DNA of 7,548 nucleotides from DASQDT01 sp036380435 (lineage in GTDB: Bacteria > Acidobacteriota > Blastocatellia > Pyrinomonadales > Pyrinomonadaceae), in assembly GCA_036380435.1 (NCBI GenBank), contig DASVES010000035.1, positions 1 through 7,548 on the forward strand, given 5' to 3'. Every line of letters begins with the position of its first letter. The stretch's first letter is position 1. This document shows positions 1-6,293 of this stretch, piece by piece. Both the position numbers and the translations under genes were made by a program. The notes under the pieces are model-generated. The model made no database searches. It was not told where the DNA came from and was given only the letters and a program-made list of their open reading frames with translations.

Positions 1-3000
1 GCAGCGGCGCGTCCGTCGGTATTGGCTGCCAGCTCGTCCCGCCGAAGCCGCAACAGCTCTGGTTCGTCACGAGCGTCAACTCGTCGGTGCCGTCGAAGTC
101 TACGACGTGCATTTCGGTGCCGTGGTAGAAGGCGATCCTCTTGCCGTCGGGCGACCATGCGGGGCCGGAGGTCTGGCCGCGGTTCAGGAGCCGCTGCGCG
201 CCCGTGCCGTCGCTCCTCATGAATAAGATGTCCGTGAAGTTATTCGAGCGCTGCACGAACAGTATTTTCGTCATGTCGGGCGACCAGAGCGGCGACAGGT
301 AGTGCGTCGGGCCGTCGGGCCCCGTGCCGAAGGCGACGAGTTTAGAGAGGCCGCTGCCGTCAACGTTCATGACGTAGATTTCGCCGAAGTCCTTCGAGAA
401 GACGAAGCGGGAGCCGTCCGGCGACCAGTCAACGTCGCGCACCTGCGTCGGGCTGCCGGGCAGTTTGGCGTAGCCCGAGCCGTCGGCGTTGGCGAGGTAG
501 ATGAGGCGGTCTGTGCCGACGTAGGCGAGGCGCGTGCCGTCGGGCGACCACGAGAAGCCGCTGCGGTTGTCGAAGGAGGTGTCGATGACGTTGTCGGCGA
601 GCGTGAGCCGCCCCGAGCCGTCGGCGTTGGCCGCCTCGATCACGTAGTAAGCGTCGTTGGGGTAGGTGGGCTGCCTCTTTTGGACGGTGTAGGCGAGGCG
701 TGTGCCGTCGGGCGACCAGCGGGGGAAGATGCCGCCCTCGGCGCCGGGGAACGGGGCCGGCGGCGCGCTCGCGTCCGCCTTGACCGTGTGGACGCCGTCG
801 GAGGCGAAGGCGATCAGACCGTTCGTCTTTACCCTGAGCGGTGTGGCCGTGACGGTGACGGTGACGGCCGCCGAATTGTTGCCCGCGTCGGGGTCCGGCG
901 TCGCCGCGGCCGCGGCCGTCGCCGTGTGGCCGAGGACGGCGCCTTCGGCGACGGCCGCGTCCACGGCGGCGACCAGAACGACCGCCGCCGACTGCCCGAC
1001 CGCCAGCGACGGGAAGGTCACCGCCCAACTGCCGCCGGAGTTACTACAGACGCCGCCCACTGCGCCGCACGAGACGAAGGTCGTCCCTGCGGGGAGGTTG
1101 CCGGAGAGCGTCGCCGACTCGGCCGGGCCGCCGCTGTTGTTGGCGACGCGGAAGAGGTAGTTGATCCGCGCGCCGGGGGCGACCTTACCGTAGCTGGCGG
1201 CGCCCGTGACGGACAGGTCGGCGAAGTTCACCTGCGTGCTCTCGGTCGCCGTGTTGTTGGCCGGCAGGGGGTCGGCCTCGTTGCTCGTCACGCTCGCCGT
1301 GTTGCTGATGTTCCTCACGGCGGGCGGCAGGACGACGATGGCGACGGTCGTCGCAGCGCCGCCGTTCAGCGTGCCCAGGTTGCAGGTGACGGTGGTCGTC
1401 CCCGAGCACGAGCCCTGGCCGGGCGTGGCGGAGACGAAGGTCGCCCCGGCGGGCAGCGTGTCGGTTAGCGTAACGCCGGCCGCGCTCAGCTCGCCGTTAT
1501 TAGAGACGGTGAGGATGTAAGTCAGGTTACTGCCGAACGCGACCGGGTCGGGCGAGTCCGTCATGGCGACGGCCAGTTCGATTGACGAGCCGAGCTTGGC
1601 GATGAAGGCGTCGCCGCCGCCGCGGTACGCGTTCTGAAACGGGGCCGCGAGGGGGAGGTTGAACGAGTTGGTGGCGCCGACGAAGTAGGTGTTGCCCGCG
1701 GCGTCTACGGCGACGGCATTGCCCACATCGTTGCCGGCGCCGCCGTGGTAAGTCGAGAAGGCGAGCGCCGTCCCCGAAGGGTTGAGCTTCGAGACGAACG
1801 CGTCGTTGCCGCCGCCGCGTGTGGTCTGCACCGCCCCGACGAGGGGGAAGTCGTTCGAGGAGGTCAGCCCCGTGACGTGAGCGTTGCCGGCAGCGTCCAC
1901 GGCGATGCCGAAGCCCTGCTCGGTCCCGGAGTCGCCGCCGAGGTAGGTTGAGTATAGGAGGGTCGTGCCGTCGGCGCTGATCCTTGAGACGAACGCGTCG
2001 TCGATGAAGCTCGGAGGGGAAAACTTCAGCGGGCTGGCGAGGGGGAAGTTCGTGGACTGGGTGCGGCCCGTGAGGTAGGCGCTGCCCGCAGGCCCGAGGG
2101 CGACGGCGCGCGCCTCGTCGTTCGCGAAGCCGCCGAGATAGGTCGAGTAGACGAGTCCGGCGCCCGAAGGATTGAGCTTCGTCAGGAAGGCGTCAGTGCC
2201 GCCGCCTTTCGCGGGCTGGAGGGCGCCGAGCACGGGGAAGTTGTTCGAGGCCGTGTGGCCTGTGATGTAGGCGTTGCCCGCGGGGTCGGCCACGACTCCG
2301 GTGGCCATGTCGTTCTCGTTGCCGCCGAGGAAGCGGAAGTGGACGACGGCCGTGCCTTCGGGGTTGATCTTGCCGGCGAAGGCGTCGCTGCCGATGTTCG
2401 TGCCGGCGAAGACGTGGGACGGGACGGCGCGGTCAACGACGATGGCGCCGACGCTGTTATTGTTGAGGCCGGCGCTTGCCTGCGCCCAGTTGGCCCCGCC
2501 GTCCGTTGACTTGAAGACGCCCGAGCCGAGCGTGCCGGCGTAGAGGACGGAAGAGTTCGCGGGGTCGATGGCGAGCGCGTCGATGCGCGGGGTGAATGTC
2601 GTCGCGCCTATCGTGGTTCTCAGGCCGGCGCCGACGACGTTCCACTCGCCGCCGCCGTTGGTGGTCTTCAAGAGCTGGTTGCCGCCGAACACGGTGACCG
2701 CCGCGTAGAGCGTCGCGGGGTTTTGCGGGTCAATCAACAGGGTCGTGACCGAGGGGGGCGTGAAGGCGGAGCCGAGGCCCGTGTTGAGAGGCGCCCAGTT
2801 GGCCCCGCCGTTGGTCGTCTTGAAGATGCCCTGGCTCGTCCCGGCGTAGAGGACGGAAGGGTTGGTGGGGTCGATGACGAGGTCGAACACCTGCGGCTCG
2901 AAGCTGAAGGAGGCGGCTCGGAGGCCGTTGTTGATTTGCGTCCAGTTGTCGCCGCCGTTCGTGCTCTTGTTGGCGCCGAAGAAGGAACCCGCGTACAGGG

Positions 3001-4864
3001 TGGTCGGGGTCGCCGGGTCGATAACGATGGTTAAGAGGTTCTGGTCAAAGAGTCCTGTGTTCTTCTCCTCGTAGGTCTGCCCGCCGTCGGTGCTCTTGTA
3101 AGCGCCGGCGAAGGTGGCCGCGTAGACGGTCTCGGGGGTCGTCGGGTGAACGGCGACCCAGTTGACGAAGCGCGGCAAGGTCGAGGGCTGGGCGGCGCCG
3201 GTCAGGCTCCAGAGGTTGCCGCCGTCGGTCGTCTTGAAGACGCCGGACGCCGCGCCGGCGTAGATCGTCGCGGCGTCCGTGGGGTGGGCGGCGAAGAAGT
3301 TGACGCGGCTGGCGGTGAACCCGTTGTCGGCCTCGGCCCAACTGCCGCCGCCGTCGGCGCTCCGGTAGATGGGGCTGCCGGCCCTCATGTCGAAGACGCC
3401 GGCCGAGGCGATCTCGGAGGAGTCCGTGTAGCCGGCGACGTAGGCGTTGCCCGCGGCGTCGGCCGCGACGGCGAGCACCTCATCGTTATTGTTACCGCCG
3501 AGCAAGGTGGAATAGACGAGCGCCGATCCCGTCGGGTTGAGCTTGGCCACGTAGCCGTCGATCACGCCGAGCCTCGACTGCTGAAGGGCGCCGGCAGTAA
3601 GCGGGAAGATGTCGGAGGTCGTGTAGCCCACGACGTAGGCGTTGCCCGCCGGATCGACGGCGACGGCGTTGCCGAAGTCGTCGCCGTTGCCGCCGAGGTA
3701 GGTCGCGTAGACTAAGCCTGACCCCGTCGGGTTGAGCTTGAGGACGAAGGCGTCGAAGCTGACATCCTTCGCGGCCTGGATGGGGCTGGGGCCGGGGAAG
3801 TCGGTCGAGAAAGTGTCGCCCGCGACGTAGGCGTTGCCCGCAGCATCGACGGCGACGCCGAAGCCCGCGTCGGAGTCGTTGCCGCCGAGGTAGGTCGAGT
3901 AGACGAGGACGGGGTCGATGACGAGCGGGCGACTTTGGTCGTACTCGCCGACCTCGAAGGCGACGCGATTCTCCCCGAGAAGCTTGTAGCCGCCGGCCAC
4001 CTCGCGGCGCGCGCCGTCGATCTCCTGATAGATGAATGGCCGCCGCTGGCGCACCTCGCCGACCTCGGTGCCGAGCACGAGGTCGCCGCCCGCGCCGAGC
4101 GCGACTGTTTGCGCGCCCTCGAAGTGAAGCGCGATGCGCGCCGGGTCGGCGCCCGCGTCGAGACGGAAGTCGTATTCGAGCTGCCGCTGCTGGCCGTAGT
4201 AAACCAGATCGACGCCGGGGTAGACCGACTCGTACTTGACCGCGCCGAAGCCGGCGACATCCGTCACCCAGCCGCGCTCGTCGGCGCCGACGAAGTAGTT
4301 GCTCCGGCCCGACAGTTCTTCGACGCCCTCCAACGCGGGCGCGGGATTCGCGCCCACGAGACCGACGCGCAGCACGGCGCCCGAAGGAGAAGACGCCGCC
4401 GACGGCGACGGAGACTCTTCCGCGGCCCCCGCCTGCGACGCTCCCTCCGGCCCGCCCGCGTCGGCGGCCGACTCCTCGCGGCCTCCCGCCTGACGCAGAC
4501 TCAGCACCGCCTCCGTCGGCGTCAGGAAGAGCGCGTACCCTTGCCCGCGCGCGACGAATTTAACGGCCGCGTCCGTCTGCCCGCGGTTGGCCTCGAAGCG
4601 CATCGGCAACTGCCCGTAGGCTTCCGTCAGGCGCGCGCGCGTCGCCGGGTCAACCTGCGCGAGTGCGTCGGGGCGCGCGGCCGCGCCTCGTCCTTCCGCC
4701 CCGCGACTGAGCGTCTCGCGCCGCGAAACTGCGCGCGCGCTCTCGCTCACGTGCGCCCCGCGTTCCAAAAAGAGAAACGGCGACGCGAGCAGCGCGACCG
4801 CGAACAACGAAATAACACAGGCCCGGATGAGGCGGTGCTTTCCGAGGGGCGTAGAGCGAGGCAT
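1..4864 (-). CDS. Giant exported multi-propeller protein (SBBP repeats with nested BNR propeller, DUF11, TolB-like), C-terminus cut by window edge
   Basis: The frame is open from the ATG at 4862-4864 to the left edge, at least 1621 codons, and no stop is seen. The start is fixed by an in-frame TAA at 4886-4888 and by AAAGGA ten bases upstream. Order of parts by residue: basic n-region and hydrophobic stretch (about 10-33), likely a signal or anchor without an obvious nearby AxA site; SBBP-associated N-terminal domain (about 80-318, with FEANRGQ at 90-96, probably DUF7948), interrupted by an Ala/Glu/Ser/Pro linker at about 126-162; three SBBP units (319-490); seven Asp-box units (about 494-822); four SBBP units (about 824-1092); two DUF11 domains (about 1094-1341); a TolB-like propeller with WSPDG motifs (about 1345-1621). 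Such proteins are known as large secreted or surface proteins, often of unknown function; adhesion or matrix binding is inference. No enzyme active site was seen. The final SWQP motif at residues 1611-1614 usually closes the last TolB blade, so the true end may be close to the edge. Confidence 0.93.
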   Translation of the reverse strand, partial: MPRSTPLGKHRLIRACVISLFAVALLASPFLFLERGAHVSESARAVSRRETLSRGAEGRGAAARPDALAQVDPATRARLTEAYGQLPMRFEANRGQTDAAVKFVARGQGYALFLTPTEAVLSLRQAGGREESAADAGGPEGASQAGAAEESPSPSAASSPSGAVLRVGLVGANPAPALEGVEELSGRSNYFVGADERGWVTDVAGFGAVKYESVYPGVDLVYYGQQRQLEYDFRLDAGADPARIALHFEGAQTVALGAGGDLVLGTEVGEVRQRRPFIYQEIDGARREVAGGYKLLGENRVAFEVGEYDQSRPLVIDPVLVYSTYLGGNDSDAGFGVAVDAAGNAYVAGDTFSTDFPGPSPIQAAKDVSFDAFVLKLNPTGSGLVYATYLGGNGDDFGNAVAVDPAGNAYVVGYTTSDIFPLTAGALQQSRLGVIDGYVAKLNPTGSALVYSTLLGGNNNDEVLAVAADAAGNAYVAGYTDSSEIASAGVFDMRAGSPIYRSADGGGSWAEADNGFTASRVNFFAAHPTDAATIYAGAASGVFKTTDGGNLWSLTGAAQPSTLPRFVNWVAVHPTTPETVYAATFAGAYKSTDGGQTYEEKNTGLFDQNLLTIVIDPATPTTLYAGSFFGANKSTNGGDNWTQINNGLRAASFSFEPQVFDLVIDPTNPSVLYAGTSQGIFKTTNGGANWAPLNTGLGSAFTPPSVTTLLIDPQNPATLYAAVTVFGGNQLLKTTNGGGEWNVVGAGLRTTIGATTFTPRIDALAIDPANSSVLYAGTLGSGVFKSTDGGANWAQASAGLNNNSVGAIVVDRAVPSHVFAGTNIGSDAFAGKINPEGTAVVHFRFLGGNENDMATGVVADPAGNAYITGHTASNNFPVLGALQPAKGGGTDAFLTKLNPSGAGLVYSTYLGGFANDEARAVALGPAGSAYLTGRTQSTNFPLASPLKFSPPSFIDDAFVSRISADGTTLLYSTYLGGDSGTEQGFGIAVDAAGNAHVTGLTSSNDFPLVGAVQTTRGGGNDAFVSKLNPSGTALAFSTYHGGAGNDVGNAVAVDAAGNTYFVGATNSFNLPLAAPFQNAYRGGGDAFIAKLGSSIELAVAMTDSPDPVAFGSNLTYILTVSNNGELSAAGVTLTDTLPAGATFVSATPGQGSCSGTTTVTCNLGTLNGGAATTVAIVVLPPAVRNISNTASVTSNEADPLPANNTATESTQVNFADLSVTGAASYGKVAPGARINYLFRVANNSGGPAESATLSGNLPAGTTFVSCGAVGGVCSNSGGSWAVTFPSLAVGQSAAVVLVAAVDAAVAEGAVLGHTATAAAAATPDPDAGNNSAAVTVTVTATPLRVKTNGLIAFASDGVHTVKADASAPPAPFPGAEGGIFPRWSPDGTRLAYTVQKRQPTYPNDAYYVIEAANADGSGRLTLADNVIDTSFDNRSGFSWSPDGTRLAYVGTDRLIYLANADGSGYAKLPGSPTQVRDVDWSPDGSRFVFSKDFGEIYVMNVDGSGLSKLVAFGTGPDGPTHYLSPLWSPDMTKILFVQRSNNFTDILFMRSDGTGAQRLLNRGQTSGPAWSPDGKRIAFYHGTEMHVVDFDGTDELTLVTNQSCCGFGGTSWQPIPTDAPL
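2..832 (-). repeat. C-terminal TolB-like six-bladed WD40 (PD40) propeller
   Basis: Five W-S-P-D-x-x-(K/R) motifs have their tryptophans at residues 1383, 1439, 1480, 1527 and 1570. A final S-W-Q-P has its Trp at 1612. The spacing of 41-56 residues and the count of six fit the TolB C-terminal propeller fold. Between the motifs lie the usual N-A-D-G-S-G turns. In TolB this fold binds Pal; in large fused proteins the partner is generally unknown. Confidence 0.9.
842..1585 (-). repeat. Two tandem DUF11 (immunoglobulin-like) domains
   Basis: Domain 1 (residues about 1094-1212) has the D-S-P-D-P-V opening, T-Y-x-L-T-V-S-N-N-G, then L-P-A-G-A-T-F-V and the closing P-A-N-N-T-A-T. Domain 2 (about 1213-1341) repeats this order with N-Y-L-F-R-V-A-N-N-S-G, L-P-A-G-T-T-F-V and D-A-G-N-N-S-A, but is clearly diverged. 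Each keeps a pair of cysteines shortly after the TFV strand that could form a disulfide in an exported protein. DUF11 domains are known as stalk or spacer modules of surface proteins, and here they separate the nested propellers from the C-terminal one. Confidence 0.87.
1589..2395 (-). repeat. SBBP repeat array 2 (end of unit 3, then units 4-7)
   Basis: The block starts with the closing strand of the interrupted unit (GSDAFAGKINPEG, from residue 825) and continues with four units having FLGG, YLGG, YLGG and YHGG motifs. The last of these is at about residues 1039-1042. It ends with DAFIAKLGSS, directly before the first DUF11 domain. Adding the three upstream units gives seven complete units, the number expected for a single seven-bladed propeller. 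Confidence 0.88.
2399..3385 (-). repeat. BNR/Asp-box seven-unit propeller nested in the SBBP region
   Basis: Seven Asp-box motifs of the form S/T-x-D/N-G-G-x-x-W (one has Y instead of W) lie between residues 502 and 793, about 47 residues apart. Seven matching I-D-P...YAGT-type strands alternate with them. The block opens with the Asp-box half of a blade (PIYRS then ADGGGSW) and ends with only the other half (VVDR...HVFAGTN). This is the normal 'velcro' closure of a circular propeller. The pattern is that of sialidase BNR, Vps10 or Ycf48-like propellers. No sialidase arginine triad or FRIP motif was noticed, so this is a structural or binding propeller rather than a recognisable glycosidase. 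Confidence 0.87.
3395..3910 (-). repeat. SBBP repeat array 1 (three units, the third interrupted)
   Basis: This stretch encodes three units of the seven-bladed-beta-propeller-related SBBP repeat with a pitch of 64-65 residues; the YLGG-type motifs begin at residues 325, 389 and 454. Each unit runs STYLGG, then a D-rich turn, V-A-V-D-x-A-G-N-A-Y-V-x-G, and for units 1 and 2 a closing DAFV-x-KLNP-type strand. Unit 3 lacks its closing strand here; that strand appears only after the BNR block, at residues 827-833. At DNA level the units are similar but diverged. Confidence 0.88.
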
Positions 4865-4874
4865 TGCGAGGTTT

Positions 4875-4880
4875 TCCTTT
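4875..4880 (-). promoter_or_regulatory. Ribosome binding site of the giant gene
   Basis: The minus strand reads AAAGGA here, ten bases before the ATG at 4862-4864. With the in-frame TAA just upstream (4886-4888), it decides the start of the protein. It is the only plausible Shine-Dalgarno site of the three genes; the two plus-strand starts lack a well-placed one. Confidence 0.6.
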
Positions 4881-4992
4881 CGCGATTAGTGAGACGGGAT
4901 TTGTTGTCGAAAGGCAGGGAGCAAAACCGAGGCCCTCTGCGGGTGCGGACGCATTGAGGAGATTGCAAAGAATACTTCCGTCGGGCGCGGGA

Positions 4993-5022
4993 ATTCTACA
5001 ACGCGACTCCCGGCGGCGACAA
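4993..5022 (-). promoter_or_regulatory. Putative sigma70-type promoter of the giant gene
   Basis: On the minus strand, TTGTCG (5017-5022) and TAGAAT (4993-4998) are separated by 18 bases, close to the TTGACA/TATAAT consensus. The predicted transcript would begin near 4986 and carry a leader of about 120 bases before the ATG. No operator-like palindrome was seen beside it. This is a by-eye motif match only. Confidence 0.5.
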
Positions 5023-5068
5023 GTCCCGTCTAAACATCGCGCCCTCTGCTTCGTGCGACACGCGCGCG

Positions 5069-5077
5069 TGCTATGAT
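5069..5077 (+). promoter_or_regulatory. Extended -10 promoter of the hydrolase gene
   Basis: The sequence TGCTATGAT is a TGn extended -10 with a TATGAT hexamer, which typically needs little -35 contact; only a poor -35 (TTCGTG at 5050-5055, 16-base spacer) is visible. Transcription would start near 5084. That puts the ATGATG at 5073-5078 upstream of the transcript and supports translation starting at 5190, after a leader of about 105 bases. Confidence 0.5.
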
Positions 5078-5189
5078 GCGCTTCCCTTTGAGGCGGGTGC
5101 GAAACGTCGGCCGGGAAAAGCACCCCCATTCGGGCGGCGGGCGCGGGACGGGAAGCGGCGCCGAAAAGGGCGATCCGTATCGATCTAAG

Positions 5190-6164
5190 ATGGGTAGGCT
5201 TCGGAATATCTGGAGGGGGTTGCTGACGGGTGGCGCGGCCGGCGTGGCGACGCTGGCGGCCGTAAACGCGGCCGTGGCGCGCGAGGCGCCGGAGCCCGAG
5301 ACGGGCGCGCTCGGCGGCGAGGCCGGCGCCTACGAGTGGAGACACGGCGGCGTCTTCTTCCGCCACGCCGGCCCCGACGCGGCTCCGCCCGTCGTCTTCA
5401 TCCACGGCGTCGGCGCCGGAGCGCGCTCCTTCATGTGGCGTCGCAACTTCGAGCCGCTCTCTCAGGACTTCCGCGTCTATGCCCCCGACCTCCTCGGCTT
5501 CGGCTACTCCGACAAGCCCTCGAACGTGCCCTACTCCGCAGACCTCTACGTCGAGATGATCGTTGACTTCCTGCGCGACGTGGTGGGCCGTCGCGCGCAC
5601 CTCGTCGCCGGCTCGCTCTCGGCGGCCTTCGCCGTCCGCGTCGCTGATGAGTACCCCGGCCTCGTCGATTCGCTCGTGCTCATCTCCCCGACGGGCGTCG
5701 GCCAGATGGACTCCCGGCCCGACCTGCCGGGCGCGGCCTTCTACGGCCTGCTCCACTCGCCTGTGCTCGGCACCTCTTTTTACAACGCCATGACGAGCGA
5801 GCGCGGCATCCGCGACTACGCCCGCCGGCAGCTTTTCTACGACCCCCGCTTCGCCACGCCGCGACTCGTCGCCCACTACTACGCCGTCAGTCACCTGCCC
5901 GGCGCACACTACGCCGCCACCGCCTTCCTCTCCGGCTACCTGAACTCCGACATCCGCGAGCCGTTCGCGCGGCTGCGCCAACCGGCAACGCTCGTCTGGG
6001 GCCGGCAGGACGAGGCCAACCCCGCCACCCGAAGCCGCGCGCTCCTCCACTCGAACCCCCGCGCCCGCCTGGAAATCTTCGACCGCTGCCGGCAGATGCC
6101 CCAGGAGGAACACGCCGAGCGTTTCAACGCGCTGCTGCGCGAAGCCTTCTCCGCGGCACGTTGA
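5190..6164 (+). CDS. Membrane-anchored alpha/beta-fold hydrolase with atypical catalytic residues
   Basis: The product has 324 residues. The chosen start gives an N-terminus with a short basic segment and a hydrophobic Gly/Ala-rich helix at about 11-30, likely a membrane anchor or uncleaved signal. The in-frame ATGs at 5073 and 5076 would add a low-complexity Arg/Gly stretch and overlap the -10 element, so they were not used. Fold markers: strand VVFIHGVG (68-75) with the oxyanion-hole HG at 72-73, the segment YAPDLLGFGYSDKP (97-110), the nucleophile elbow AGSLS with Ser142 in place of the usual G-x-S-x-G, a cap region at about 175-250, and LVWGRQDE (268-275) with Asp274 as likely acid. The expected catalytic His in a G-H-x-P motif is replaced: the sequence reads CRQMP with Gln302, and the nearest His is 308. 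The family covers esterases, epoxide hydrolases and MenH-like enzymes, so the substrate cannot be named. A weak ribosome site (AAGGG, 19 bases away) suggests modest translation. Confidence 0.88.
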   Translation: MGRLRNIWRGLLTGGAAGVATLAAVNAAVAREAPEPETGALGGEAGAYEWRHGGVFFRHAGPDAAPPVVFIHGVGAGARSFMWRRNFEPLSQDFRVYAPDLLGFGYSDKPSNVPYSADLYVEMIVDFLRDVVGRRAHLVAGSLSAAFAVRVADEYPGLVDSLVLISPTGVGQMDSRPDLPGAAFYGLLHSPVLGTSFYNAMTSERGIRDYARRQLFYDPRFATPRLVAHYYAVSHLPGAHYAATAFLSGYLNSDIREPFARLRQPATLVWGRQDEANPATRSRALLHSNPRARLEIFDRCRQMPQEEHAERFNALLREAFSAAR

Positions 6165-6187
6165 AACGACACACTACCGCGAGCGGC

Positions 6188-6208
6188 GGCGAGCGGGTGC
6201 GGCTCGCC
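6188..6208. other. GC-rich inverted repeat between the hydrolase and dehydrogenase genes
   Basis: GGCGAGC (6188-6194) and GCTCGCC (6202-6208) pair perfectly around a seven-base loop, 23 bases after the hydrolase stop. There is no T-run after it, so it is not a standard intrinsic terminator. It could slow or stabilise the 3' end of the hydrolase mRNA, or be a chance result of high G+C. Confidence 0.3.
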
Positions 6209-6278
6209 CGCGGCAGTGGTCACTTGAACGCGGCACACCACATTTTACTGATCTCTACCATTCAAGAGCCGCCTGTCG

Positions 6279-6284
6279 TAAGAT
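6279..6284 (+). promoter_or_regulatory. Putative -10 element of the dehydrogenase gene, possibly giving a leaderless mRNA
   Basis: TAAGAT matches the -10 hexamer at four of six positions and lies in a short AT-richer stretch (6240-6284). No good -35 is visible at 16-18 bases. Transcription would begin near 6291, only a few bases before the ATG at 6294. No Shine-Dalgarno sequence precedes that ATG, which fits leaderless or near-leaderless translation. Confidence 0.4.
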
Positions 6285-6293
6285 GCGCCGACG

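Larger units (their letters stand above)
4865..5189. other. Divergent intergenic region between the giant gene and the hydrolase gene
   Basis: The 325 bases lie between two starts pointing away from each other. The left part is distinctly richer in A+T than the coding DNA and holds the leftward promoter and ribosome binding site. The rightward extended -10 is at 5069-5077. From 5085 to 5189 the DNA would be the hydrolase leader. It contains a GC-rich, G-heavy run (about 5130-5160), with no convincing small ORF, riboswitch or RNA gene. Confidence 0.6.

Noticed and set aside
302..1468. 388-codon open frame on the plus strand opposite the giant gene
   Set aside because: Its translation is rich in Arg, Gly, Val and Asp without any fold signature, and it lies wholly antisense to well-recognised DUF11 and TolB domains. 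It is a by-product of GC-rich third positions.
2399..3385. Sialidase (neuraminidase) function for the Asp-box block
   Set aside because: Asp-boxes occur in many non-enzymatic propellers. No Arg triad, FRIP motif or catalytic Tyr/Glu set was found.
1589..3910. Tandem DNA repeat or CRISPR-like array
   Set aside because: The periodicity of about 190 bases comes from diverged protein repeats in one reading frame; there are no identical short repeats with unique spacers.
3935..4957. 340-codon plus-strand open frame opposite the N-terminus of the giant gene
   Set aside because: It is antisense to the recognisable SBBP N-terminal domain and contains Arg runs typical of shadow frames; no ribosome site or family signature.
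5073..5189. Upstream start for the hydrolase at the ATGATG at 5073
   Set aside because: The added 39 residues are Arg/Gly-rich with no domain similarity, the ATG is part of an extended -10 motif, and the start at 5190 gives the expected membrane-anchor N-terminus.
4650..6113. 487-codon minus-strand open frame spanning the intergenic region and the hydrolase gene
   Set aside because: It is opposite the hydrolase with its clear fold motifs and crosses both predicted promoters. The composition is low-complexity Arg/Ala/Gly/Val.
6188..6208. Rho-independent terminator after the hydrolase gene
   Set aside because: The stem is perfect but only seven base pairs and is followed by CGCGGCAGTGG rather than a T-run, so it was listed only as an inverted repeat.
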